64,000 nt of DNA from Bosea sp. 685. GTDB taxonomy: Bacteria > Pseudomonadota > Alphaproteobacteria > Rhizobiales > Beijerinckiaceae. A program made the position numbers and the translations under genes. The DNA is taken from NCBI RefSeq assembly GCF_031884435.1, contig NZ_CP134779.1:744001-808000 (forward strand), in the 5' to 3' direction. Positions 8,445 to 16,185 of the stretch are shown one piece after another (position 1 is the first letter of the stretch; every line of letters starts with the position of its first letter). Below the pieces are notes generated by a model, which did not search any database, had not been told where the DNA came from, and was given only the letters and a program-made list of their open reading frames with translations.

Positions 8445-9314
8445 ATGTCCCGCGCCACCCTCGACCCGATCCTCGACCATCTTCGCGGCGAGCCGTCGCG
8501 GACCTGGTCGATCATCATCACCATCTATGGCGATGCGATCGTGCCGCGTGGCGGCTCGGTTTGGCTCGGGACCTTGCTTGCGTTCTTCCGGGCGATGGGC
8601 TTGTCCGATGGGCTTGTCCGTACGGCGATGTCCCGGTTGGCGAGCGATGGCTGGCTGGAGCGCATCAAGGTCGGCCGCAACAGCTTCTACCGATTGGCCG
8701 ATAAGGGGCGCGACACCTTCCGGCTCGCGTCGGAGCAGATCTACACGCTGCATTCGCTGCCTTGGCCGGGGCGTTTCGACATGGTGCTGCTCGATGGCGG
8801 CGCTGATCGCGAGGCCACGAAGGCGGCGATGGAGAGCGCAGGCTTCGGAACCGCCTCGCCCGGCCTGTGGCTTGCGCCAGCCGGCGCCGCGTTGCCGGAA
8901 CTGGTAAACGGCGCGCTGCGCTTCGAAGGGAGCGGCGACCTCTCGACCAATCGAGCGCTTGCGGCGAGGAGTTGGCCTCTCGATACCATCGCCGAAGCCT
9001 ATCGCCGTTTCCAGGCGGCGTTCGAGCCGCTTGCGGCCGGCCTCGAGGGCGGCGTTCGCCTGTCCGATCTCGATGCGCTCGTCGCCCGCATCCTGCTGAT
9101 TCACGAATACCGCCGGGTCGTGTTGCGCGACCCCGTCCTGCCCGCCGATATCCTGCCGGAGGACTGGCCAGGCGCATCGGCACGCAGCCTGTGCGCCGCG
9201 ATCTACCGCCAGGTGCTGCCTGGCTCGGAACGCTGGCTCGACCAGAACGCCAGCAATGAAAGCGGCGAGCCGCTGCCGCGCTCGAGCGAGATCGAGAGCC
9301 GATTCACGACTTAA
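8445..9314 (+). CDS. paaX: Phenylacetate operon repressor PaaX
   Basis: A 289-residue PaaX-family regulator. The N-terminal winged helix region (about 15-95) has the characteristic TWSIIITIYGDAIVPRGGSVWLG in part (IYGDAIVPRGG) and the recognition part LVRTAMSRLASDGWLE. The central domain contains WPGRFDMVLLDG and the C-terminal part carries the family's HEYRRVVLRDPVLP segment. PaaX proteins repress paa operons and are released by phenylacetyl-CoA. It precedes paaA in the same direction by 119 nt, and that gap holds a promoter inside a long inverted repeat. Having PaaX and a TetR regulator side by side points to dual control. Confidence 0.93.
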   Translation: MSRATLDPILDHLRGEPSRTWSIIITIYGDAIVPRGGSVWLGTLLAFFRAMGLSDGLVRTAMSRLASDGWLERIKVGRNSFYRLADKGRDTFRLASEQIYTLHSLPWPGRFDMVLLDGGADREATKAAMESAGFGTASPGLWLAPAGAALPELVNGALRFEGSGDLSTNRALAARSWPLDTIAEAYRRFQAAFEPLAAGLEGGVRLSDLDALVARILLIHEYRRVVLRDPVLPADILPEDWPGASARSLCAAIYRQVLPGSERWLDQNASNESGEPLPRSSEIESRFTT

Positions 9315-9357
9315 CCTCAGGCCCTCGCTGCGCGGTCGCAGGCCTCATCGTGCGATA

Positions 9358-9404
9358 ATATGTTACAGAAAATTGTTGACGTGACTTTTTCTGTTACATA
9401 TAAA
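9358..9404 (+). promoter_or_regulatory. paaA promoter embedded in a 15-nt-arm inverted repeat
   Basis: ATATGTTACAGAAAA (9358-9372) and TTTTCTGTTACATAT (9387-9401) are inverted with one mismatch and a 14-nt spacer. A sigma70-like promoter fits inside: TTGACG (9376-9381), 17 nt, TATAAA (9399-9404). A regulator bound to both arms would cover both promoter elements. PaaX is the best candidate, although this is not its E. coli consensus. Confidence 0.6.
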
Positions 9405-9433
9405 TTGGACCAACGAGAAAAGAGGAGGAGCGC

Positions 9434-10423
9434 ATGTATACGCAGGCCCTCAACACCAATCCCGATTCCGGCGAACGCCAGCTCGAGGATGCCGGCCTCG
9501 CGGCCCGGTTCCAGGCCAGGGTCGATGCCGAGGAGCGGATCGAGGCGAACGACTGGATGCCGGCGGCCTATCGCCGGACCTTGACCCGCCAGATCTCGCA
9601 GCACGCCCATTCCGAGATCGTCGGCATGCTGCCGGAGGGCAATTGGCTGACGCGGGCGCCGTCGCTGCGCCGCAAGGCCGCCCTTCTGGCGAAAGTCCAG
9701 GACGAGTGCGGCCACGGCCTCTATCTCTATGCTGCCGCCGAGACGCTCGGCGCATCGCGCGAGGAACTCGTCGACCAGCTTCTGAGCGGCAAGGCCAAGT
9801 ACTCGTCGATCTTCAACTATCCGACGCTGACCTGGGCCGATATCGGGGCGATCGGATGGCTCGTCGACGGCGCGGCGATCATGAACCAGATCCCGCTCTG
9901 CCGCTGCTCCTATGGCCCTTACGCACGCGCCATGATCCGGGTCTGCAAGGAGGAATCCTTCCACCAGCGCCAAGGCTACGAGATCATGCTGACGCTGTCG
10001 CGCGGTACGTCCGAGCAGAAGGACATGGCGCAGGACGCACTGAACCGCTGGTGGTGGCCCTGCCTGATGATGTTCGGGCCGCCCGATGCCGCCAGCCTGC
10101 ACTCCGACACCTCGACGCTGTGGAAGATCAAGCGCTTTTCCAATGACGAGCTGCGCCAGAAATTCGTCGACGCCACCGTGCCCCAGGCGCGGATTCTCGG
10201 GCTTTCGCTGCCCGACCCCGAGCTTCGCTTGGATGAGGAGACCGGGCACTGGCGCTATGGCGAGATCGACTGGGACGAGTTCAAGCAGGTGATCGCCGGC
10301 AACGGCCCGTGCAATCGGGAACGGCTGGCGGCGCGACGCAAGGCCCATGACGAAGGCGAGTGGGTGCGCGAGGCGGCGCTCGCTTACGCGCAGAAGCAGC
10401 GCGGCAAGGCGCTCGCCGCCTGA
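9434..10423 (+). CDS. paaA: Ring 1,2-phenylacetyl-CoA epoxidase catalytic subunit PaaA
   Basis: A 329-residue ferritin-fold di-iron subunit of the PaaABCE multicomponent monooxygenase, which epoxidises phenylacetyl-CoA in the cytoplasm. Iron-ligand segments are visible as HSEIVG (E61), [10 protein letters not shown] (E91, H94) and [13 protein letters not shown] (E173/E174, H177). The ATG follows AGAGGAGG at a good distance. It heads the paaABCDE operon directly downstream of the palindromic promoter. Length and motifs are normal, so the enzyme should be active. Confidence 0.96.
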   Translation: MYTQALNTNPDSGERQLEDAGLAARFQARVDAEERIEANDWMPAAYRRTLTRQISQHAHSEIVGMLPEGNWLTRAPSLRRKAALLAKVQDECGHGLYLYAAAETLGASREELVDQLLSGKAKYSSIFNYPTLTWADIGAIGWLVDGAAIMNQIPLCRCSYGPYARAMIRVCKEESFHQRQGYEIMLTLSRGTSEQKDMAQDALNRWWWPCLMMFGPPDAASLHSDTSTLWKIKRFSNDELRQKFVDATVPQARILGLSLPDPELRLDEETGHWRYGEIDWDEFKQVIAGNGPCNRERLAARRKAHDEGEWVREAALAYAQKQRGKALAA

Positions 10424-10500
10424 GCGAGCGCCGCCGGTGGGCTGAGGCAAACACAACAGACAGCGCGCCGGCAAAGGCAGCGCGGCAAGGGAGATGACGC

Positions 10501-10788
10501 ATGGCCGGGCCGATGATGCCGCTCTGGGAGGTCTTCATCCGCAGCCGTAACGGGCTCGCGCACAAGCATGTCGGCTCGCTTCATGCCGCAGACGCCAAGC
10601 TGGCGCTCCAGGCGGCGCGCGACGTCTATACGCGCCGCGGCGAAGGGCTTTCGATCTGGGTCGTGCCGTCGACCGCGATCATCGCCTCGGACCCGAGCGA
10701 TTCCGGCATGATGTTCGAACCGGCGGAGACGAAGATCTACCGGCATCCGACCTTCTACGAAGTGCCCGACGATGTCGGGCATATGTGA
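10501..10788 (+). CDS. paaB: Phenylacetyl-CoA epoxidase subunit PaaB
   Basis: A 95-residue small subunit of the PaaABCE epoxidase, thought to bridge PaaAC and the reductase. The family start PMMPLWEVFIRSRNGLAHKHVGS and the ending DDVGHM are recognisable in part (LWEVFIRSRNGL, HVGSLHAADA). GGGAGATGACGC precedes the ATG. It lies 77 nt after paaA and 10 nt before paaC. No anomaly is seen. Confidence 0.95.
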   Translation: MAGPMMPLWEVFIRSRNGLAHKHVGSLHAADAKLALQAARDVYTRRGEGLSIWVVPSTAIIASDPSDSGMMFEPAETKIYRHPTFYEVPDDVGHM

Positions 10789-10798
10789 GGACATCGCC

Positions 10799-11575
10799 AT
10801 GCCCGTCGCATCGATCTCCGTCTCCGACACGCCGCTGCTGCGCTACACCCTGCGGCGCGCCGACGACGCCCTGATCCTGGGCCATCGCCTCTCGGAATGG
10901 TGCGGCCACGCGCCGATGATGGAAGAGGACATGGCGCTGGCCAATATGGGCCTCGACCTGATCGGCCAGGCCCGCTCGCTCTACGCCCATGCGGCCAAGG
11001 TCGAAGCCGCCGGCCGCGACGAGGATGCCTATGCCTATCTGCGCGACGTGCGCGGCTACGGCAATCTTCTCCTGGTCGAGCAGCCCAATGGCGATTTCGC
11101 CCAGACCATGCTGCGCCAGTTCCTCTACGCAGCCTTCATCGATCCGTGGTGGCGCGCCATGATGGCCAGCACTGATCCGACGCTGGCCGCGATCGCCGCC
11201 AAGGCCGAGAAGGAGACCGCCTACCATCTGCGGCACGCCTCGGAATGGGTGGTGCGGCTGGGCGACGGCACGCCCGAGAGCCATAGGCGGGCGCAGGCCG
11301 CGCTCGATGCGCTCTGGCCCTTCACCGGGGAGATGTTCGAGGTCGATCCGGTCGAGCGGGAGCTGATTGCCGAAGGCATCGCGGTCGATCCCGAGAGCCT
11401 GCGCGCCGGTTGGCGCGAGACCGTCGCCAGCGTGCTGGCCCAGGCGACGCTTGCCGTGCCGCAAAACGACTGGATGCAGAAGGGCGGGCGCAACGGCCAT
11501 CATACCGAGCATCTCGGCCATCTCCTGAGCGAGCTGCAATATCTGCAGCGCGCCTTCCCCGGTGCCGTCTGGTGA
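10799..11575 (+). CDS. paaC: Phenylacetyl-CoA epoxidase structural subunit PaaC
   Basis: A 258-residue ferritin-like partner of PaaA that lacks a working di-iron site but is needed for the PaaAC core. I start at MPVASISVSDTPLLRYTLRRADD, ten residues after an upstream GTG/ATG-type alternative, because the family begins there. Helices with LGHRLSEWCGHAP and EKETAYHLRHASEWVVRLGDGT are typical. Its stop overlaps the paaD GTG by 4 nt (GTGA), so the two are probably translationally coupled. Confidence 0.95.
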   Translation: MPVASISVSDTPLLRYTLRRADDALILGHRLSEWCGHAPMMEEDMALANMGLDLIGQARSLYAHAAKVEAAGRDEDAYAYLRDVRGYGNLLLVEQPNGDFAQTMLRQFLYAAFIDPWWRAMMASTDPTLAAIAAKAEKETAYHLRHASEWVVRLGDGTPESHRRAQAALDALWPFTGEMFEVDPVERELIAEGIAVDPESLRAGWRETVASVLAQATLAVPQNDWMQKGGRNGHHTEHLGHLLSELQYLQRAFPGAVW

Positions 11576-12108
11576 ACGCCGTCGCGCGCGATCGCGATGC
11601 GGCTATGCTCAACGAGAACCGGCTCGACGAGGCTCGGCTCGACGAGGTCCGGCGGATCGCCGGCGCCGTCGTCGATCCGGAAATTCCGGTGCTGTCGATT
11701 GCTGATCTCGGCGTACTGCGCGAGGTGCGCCTCAATGACGGCAGGGTCGAGGTCCTGATCACGCCGACCTATTCGGGTTGCCCGGCGATGACGATGATCG
11801 CGCTGGAGATCGAGCTCGCGCTGGAGCAAGCCGGCCTCGGGCCCGCCACGGTCACGACAGTGCTGTCGCCGGCCTGGACCACCGATTGGATGAGTGAGGA
11901 CGGCAGGCGCAAACTATTGGAATATGGCGTCGCGCCTCCTGCCAGAAGCGCCGGACGACGGGCGCTTTTCGGTACGGAAGAGGTCGCCTGCCCGCAATGC
12001 GGCTCGCTCGATACATCCCGGCTCGCCGAATTCGGCTCGACCTCATGCAAGGCGCTCTGGCGCTGCAATGCCTGCCGAGAGCCTTTCGACTATTTCCGCT
12101 GCCATTAG
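11572..12108 (+). CDS. paaD: Phenylacetate pathway iron-sulfur assembly factor PaaD
   Basis: A 178-residue PaaD/MIP18-type protein that supports Fe-S cofactor assembly for the epoxidase reductase. The GTG start overlaps the paaC stop in GTGA; an ATG eleven codons later (MLNENRLDE) is an alternative. The DUF59-like domain shows VVDPEIPVLSIADLG and PTYSGCPAM. The C terminus has two Cys pairs of a zinc-ribbon type, CPQCGS and CNAC, with STSCKALW between them. It sits between paaC and paaE as in other bacteria. Confidence 0.93.
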   Translation: MNAVARDRDAAMLNENRLDEARLDEVRRIAGAVVDPEIPVLSIADLGVLREVRLNDGRVEVLITPTYSGCPAMTMIALEIELALEQAGLGPATVTTVLSPAWTTDWMSEDGRRKLLEYGVAPPARSAGRRALFGTEEVACPQCGSLDTSRLAEFGSTSCKALWRCNACREPFDYFRCH

Positions 12109-12118
12109 TAGGGGCGCC

Positions 12119-13204
12119 ATGTCCACCGCCACACCCCGCTTCCATCGCCTGGCCGTCCGCGACGTGAAGCGCGAGACGCAGGACGCCGTCTCGATTGCCT
12201 TCGCGGTGCCCGAGGATCTTGCCGCCGATTATCATTTCGCACCCGGCCAGTATCTGACCCTGCGCGCGACGATCGAAGGCGAGGACACGCGCCGCTCCTA
12301 CTCGATCTGCTCGGGTCCGCAAGACGGCGAACTCAGGATCGCGGTCAAGCAGGTCGATAACGGCCTGTTCTCGACCTGGATCAACGGCAATATCGCGATC
12401 GGCGACGCGGTCGATGTGATGACGCCGACTGGCCGCTTCGGCCTCGAACGCGATCCGGGCGATGGGCGCATCCATGTCGGTTTCGCGGCGGGGTCGGGCA
12501 TCACGCCGATCCTGTCGATCATCCGCGGCGTGCTCCAGCGCGAGCCGACGAGCCGTTTCTTCCTGTTCTACGGCAACCGCTCGACCGAGGACATTCTGTT
12601 CCGGGCGAGCCTGGAGGAGATGAAGGATCGCTTCCTTGGGCGGCTTGCGATCTTTCACGTGCTGTCGCGCGAGGAGCAGGATCTGCCGATCCTGAACGGA
12701 CGCCTCGATGGCGAGAAGGCGCGGCTCCTGCTGCGCAGCATCGTCCCGGCGGCGGCGGTCGACCATGTCTTCATCTGTGGCCCGACCGCGATGAGCGAGG
12801 ATCTGGAAGCGACCCTCCAGGAGATCGGCATTGCCGGGGACGCCATCCATGTCGAGCGCTTCGTCTCGGCGCTCGGCGGCCGGCCTCGGCCGAAACCCGT
12901 CATCGTCGAGGCGAGCGCTCCGCCCGCCCATCTCGGGGCGATGATCGTCGATGGCAAGCGCCGCGAAATCCCGATCGCCGCGGGCGAAGCCATCCTCGAC
13001 GCGGCCTTGCGCGCCGGCATGGACCTGCCCTTCGCCTGCAAGGGCGGCATGTGCTCGACCTGCCGGGCCAAGCTCGTCGAGGGCGAGGCGCAGATGGCGG
13101 TGAACTACTCGCTGGAGCCATGGGAGCTCAAGGCCGGGTTCATCCTGACCTGCCAGGCTCATCCGACCAGCGCGCGGGTGGTGGTGGATTTCGATCAGGT
13201 TTGA
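12119..13204 (+). CDS. paaE: Phenylacetyl-CoA epoxidase reductase PaaE
   Basis: A 361-residue flavin/iron-sulfur reductase that passes electrons from NADPH to PaaA. Order of domains: FAD-binding beta barrel with RRSYSICSG (59-66), NAD(P)-binding domain with GFAAGSGITPILSII (121-135), then a C-terminal 2Fe-2S ferredoxin domain with C307, C312, C315 and C345 (CKGGMCSTC, LTC). The ATG lies 10 nt after paaD. It ends the paaABCDE run; an inverted repeat element follows and may act as the 3' end of the message. Confidence 0.95.
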   Translation: MSTATPRFHRLAVRDVKRETQDAVSIAFAVPEDLAADYHFAPGQYLTLRATIEGEDTRRSYSICSGPQDGELRIAVKQVDNGLFSTWINGNIAIGDAVDVMTPTGRFGLERDPGDGRIHVGFAAGSGITPILSIIRGVLQREPTSRFFLFYGNRSTEDILFRASLEEMKDRFLGRLAIFHVLSREEQDLPILNGRLDGEKARLLLRSIVPAAAVDHVFICGPTAMSEDLEATLQEIGIAGDAIHVERFVSALGGRPRPKPVIVEASAPPAHLGAMIVDGKRREIPIAAGEAILDAALRAGMDLPFACKGGMCSTCRAKLVEGEAQMAVNYSLEPWELKAGFILTCQAHPTSARVVVDFDQV

Positions 13205-13264
13205 AGTGCTGCGCTCGCAATGACGGGAACGGCTAGAGCCCAATGATCTTGCTCGGAAACGCGG

Positions 13265-13373
13265 CGTCATCCTGGACAAGCGGCGAAGCCGCGCAGATCC
13301 GGGATCCATCATAGGGATCGGCGCCGCTTTATGATGGATCCCGGGACGAAGCTCTGCTTCGCCCAGGATGACG
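13265..13373. repeat. Palindromic repeat family A, copy 1
   Basis: Terminal inverted arms CGTCATCCTGG and CCAGGATGACG enclose a second inverted pair built on GGGATCCATC/GATGGATCCC. Two more copies lie at 55.4 and 58.6 kb. It fills the convergent gap between paaE and paaK, where a folded RNA could end both messages. Confidence 0.8.
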
Positions 13374-13406
13374 CCGTGGTTCCGACCGAACTCATCAGAC
13401 CCAGCT

Positions 13407-14735
13407 CTACCCCTTCGGGCGCTTGTCGATCACACGCTTGGCCTTGCCGGCGGAGCGCTCCAGCGTTCCGGGAGGCTGGATCACCACCCGTGTGGTGATG
13501 CCGATCGTGTCCTTGATCCGCGTCACCAGCCGCTCGGCCTGAACGCTCAGCCCGGCGCTATCCCACATCCCCTCACGAGCCTCGGCCAGCACCGTCATTT
13601 CGTCCATGCGGCCCTCGCGCGTCAGCTCGATCAGGAAATGGCCGGCGCACCAGTCGGTGGCGAGCAGCGCTTCCTCGATCTGGGTCGGGAAGACGTTGAC
13701 GCCGCGCAGGATCATCATGTCGTCGCAGCGTCCGGTCACCTTCTCCATGCGCCGCATGCCGGGCCGGGCCGTGCCCGGCAGAAGCCGGGTCAGGTCGCGG
13801 GTGCGATAGCGGATGATCGGGAAGGCTTCCTTGCTGAGCGAGGTGAAGACCAGTTCGCCCGGTTCGCCGTCGGGCAGCACTGCGCCCGTCTCGGGATCGA
13901 TCACCTCGGGCAGGAAGTGATCTTCCCAGATGTGCAGACCATCCTTGGTCTCGACGCATTCCTGGGCGACGCCGGGGCCGATCACCTCCGACAGGCCATA
14001 GATGTCGGTGGCGTCCATGGCGAAGGCCTGCTCGATCTCCTCGCGCATCGCATTGGTCCAGGGTTCGGCTCCGAAGACGCCGAAACGCATCGAACTCGCG
14101 CGCGGATCGAGCCCCGCCTTGGCGAAGCCGTCCAGGATGGCGAGCATGTAGCTCGGCGTCACCATGATCACCTCGGGCTTGAAATCCGTGATGAGCTGGA
14201 CCTGGCGCTCGGTCATGCCGCCCGACATCGGTACGACGGTGCAGCCGAGCCGCTCGGCGCCGTAATGGGCCCCCAACCCGCCGGTGAACAGGCCGTAGCC
14301 ATAAGCGACATGCACCATCATGCCCGGGCGCGCGCCGGCGGCGCGCAGCGAGCGCGCCATGACATTGGCCCACATGTCGATATCGGCCAGCGTGTAGCCG
14401 ACCACGATCGGCCTGCCGGTGGTGCCAGACGAGCCGTGGATGCGGGCGAGTTTCTCGCGCGGCACCGCGAAAAGCCCGAAGGGATAATTGTCGCGCAGAT
14501 CCTGCTTCACCGTGAAGGGAAACTTGGCGAGGTCCGAGAGCTGGCGGAAATCGGAGGGGTGGACGCCGGCCGCATCGAAGGACCGGCGATAATGCGGCAC
14601 GTTCTCGTAGGCATGCCGCAGCGACCATGCCAGGCGCTCACGCTGGAGCGCCATGATCTCGTCGCGAGAGGCGCGCTCCGCCGTATCGAGCCCGTCCTTC
14701 ACCGCACCGTCATACGCCATTGCATGAAGCGCCAT
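13407..14735 (-). CDS. paaK: Phenylacetate-CoA ligase PaaK
   Basis: A 442-residue cytoplasmic AMP-forming ligase that makes phenylacetyl-CoA, the first committed step and the probable source of the inducer. The P-loop-like HGSSGTTGRPIVVGY is at 100-114, and YGLSEVIGPGVAQEC and YRTRDLTRLLPG are conserved A-domain parts. The C-terminal domain ends in GKAKRVIDKRPKG with the catalytic lysine region. It is the last gene of a paaG-paaI-paaK operon reading away from paaZ. Length is normal for the family. Confidence 0.96.
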   Translation of the reverse strand: MALHAMAYDGAVKDGLDTAERASRDEIMALQRERLAWSLRHAYENVPHYRRSFDAAGVHPSDFRQLSDLAKFPFTVKQDLRDNYPFGLFAVPREKLARIHGSSGTTGRPIVVGYTLADIDMWANVMARSLRAAGARPGMMVHVAYGYGLFTGGLGAHYGAERLGCTVVPMSGGMTERQVQLITDFKPEVIMVTPSYMLAILDGFAKAGLDPRASSMRFGVFGAEPWTNAMREEIEQAFAMDATDIYGLSEVIGPGVAQECVETKDGLHIWEDHFLPEVIDPETGAVLPDGEPGELVFTSLSKEAFPIIRYRTRDLTRLLPGTARPGMRRMEKVTGRCDDMMILRGVNVFPTQIEEALLATDWCAGHFLIELTREGRMDEMTVLAEAREGMWDSAGLSVQAERLVTRIKDTIGITTRVVIQPPGTLERSAGKAKRVIDKRPKG

Positions 14736-14759
14736 GGTCGCCGTCTCCTTCCCTCAAGC

Positions 14760-15236
14760 TTATGATCGGATCGCGCTCTGCGGCGCGTTGGCGGCAGGCT
14801 CGATGAACGAGCCGCCGATGGTGCGGGAATGCCCGCGGAACTCGGCGATCGTCTCGCCGTCGCTGCTGACACGGACATCATAGATGCCGGAGCGACCGCT
14901 GCGCGAGACTTCACGGGCAGAGGCGACCAGACGGTTTCCGGCCTTGCCTGGCCGGACATAAGAGATGCTGCAATGGGCGGCGACGGTGGTCTCGCCATAG
15001 GAGTTGCAGGCGAAGGCAAAGGCACTGTCGGCGAGCGTGAAGATGAAGCCGCCATGGGCCGTGCCGTGGCCGTTGGTCATCTCGGGCGAGATCGACATCG
15101 CCAGCACGGCCTCGCCCGGTCCGGTCGAGACAATCTCCATCCCCAGCGCCTGGCTCGCCTTATCGCTGGCCCACATCACCTGGGCGGCGCGACGCGCGAT
15201 CTCGTCGGGCGAGAGAGCGGCGAGAGGCGCGCTCAC
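14760..15236 (-). CDS. paaI: Hotdog thioesterase PaaI
   Basis: A 158-residue hotdog-fold acyl-CoA thioesterase of the PaaI type, thought to release CoA from dead-end phenylacetate intermediates. The active-site segment NGHGTAHGGFIFTLADSAFA (55-74) has the conserved N55, H61GG and D70. The start ATG overlaps the paaG stop by 4 nt, and paaK begins 24 nt further on, so the three are co-transcribed. Confidence 0.93.
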   Translation of the reverse strand: MSAPLAALSPDEIARRAAQVMWASDKASQALGMEIVSTGPGEAVLAMSISPEMTNGHGTAHGGFIFTLADSAFAFACNSYGETTVAAHCSISYVRPGKAGNRLVASAREVSRSGRSGIYDVRVSSDGETIAEFRGHSRTIGGSFIEPAANAPQSAIRS

Positions 15237-16054
15237 GAGTCGCGCCCGGAAAAACGCGGCGGCCGCTTCTCCATGAAGGCGCTCACCCCCTCGCGATAAT
15301 CCGGCGTGCGGCCGGCCTTGCGCTGGAAATCACGCTCAAGGTCGAGCTGCTCGTCCAGGCTATTCTCTTGCGCGGCATCGAGCGCCTGCTTGATCAGGCT
15401 GAGCCCCTGCGTCGGCTGCGTCGCGAGATGCGCGGTCAACCGTTCGGCCTCTTCCTGCAGGGTCGCGTCCTCGACGGTTTTCCAGATCAGGCCCCAGGCT
15501 TCGGCGGTCTCGGCCGGGAGAGGTTCCGCCAGCATGGCAAGCCCGCGCGCCCGCGCCGGGCCGACCAGCCGAGGCAGGAAGAAGGTTCCGCCCGAATCCG
15601 GCACGAGGCCGACCTTGACGAAGGACTGGATGAATTTTGCCGAGCGGGCGGCCAGCACGATATCGCAGGCGAATGCGATATTGGCACCAGCGCCGGCGGC
15701 GACGCCGTTGACGGCGCAGACCACCGGCTTGCGCAAAGCGCGCAGCCGCCGCACCAGCGGGTTGTAGAAGGCTTCGATCGTCGCGCCGAGATCATGCGGT
15801 CCATCGCCGCCGAGACGGTCGCTCAGATCCTGCCCGGTGCAGAAGCCGCGACCGGTGCCGGTGAGCAGAACCGCGCGGCAGCGCTCGTCGGCGCCGGCCT
15901 CGTCGAGGGCCGCGGCCAAGGCCTGGTGCATGGCTTCGTTGAAGGAATTCAACCGCTCCGGGCGGTTCAACGTCAGCTTGGTCCAGCCGTCGCGCTGGTC
16001 GACGAGAAGCACGGGCTCCAAGTCTGTCGTCGGCAAGCCTGTCTTCGGCTGCAT
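15233..16054 (-). CDS. paaG: Epoxy-phenylacetyl-CoA isomerase PaaG
   Basis: A 273-residue crotonase-fold enzyme that turns the ring epoxide into oxepin-CoA. Oxyanion-hole glycines fall in GRGFCTGQDLSDRLGG (69-83) and VNGVAAGAGANIAFACD, and D153 in VPDSGGT is the likely catalytic acid. A strong GGGAGGA precedes the ATG. It opens the paaG-paaI-paaK operon and its promoter shares an intergenic region and TetR-type operator with paaZ. It could be confused with PaaB-type hydratases, but the DSGGT segment fits PaaG. Confidence 0.93.
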   Translation of the reverse strand: MQPKTGLPTTDLEPVLLVDQRDGWTKLTLNRPERLNSFNEAMHQALAAALDEAGADERCRAVLLTGTGRGFCTGQDLSDRLGGDGPHDLGATIEAFYNPLVRRLRALRKPVVCAVNGVAAGAGANIAFACDIVLAARSAKFIQSFVKVGLVPDSGGTFFLPRLVGPARARGLAMLAEPLPAETAEAWGLIWKTVEDATLQEEAERLTAHLATQPTQGLSLIKQALDAAQENSLDEQLDLERDFQRKAGRTPDYREGVSAFMEKRPPRFSGRDS

Positions 16055-16095
16055 CTTTAATCCTCCCTGGGTCGGGCTCTTCAGAGCCTCTTGAA

Positions 16096-16115
16096 TTAAC
16101 CGGCCGATCGGTTAA
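16096..16115. promoter_or_regulatory. TetR-type operator between paaG and paaZ
   Basis: TTAACCGGCCGATCGGTTAA has perfect 7-nt inverted arms TTAACCG/CGGTTAA. It lies 42 nt before paaG and 71 nt before paaZ, so one bound regulator can control both directions. It matches the site before livK at 18 of 20 positions. Confidence 0.65.
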
Positions 16116-16185
16116 TCTTTCACGCAAGGAGCTCGCTTGTCAACCTGCGAACGCAAGGCTCCGCTGACCGGGAGGACACAAAGCC

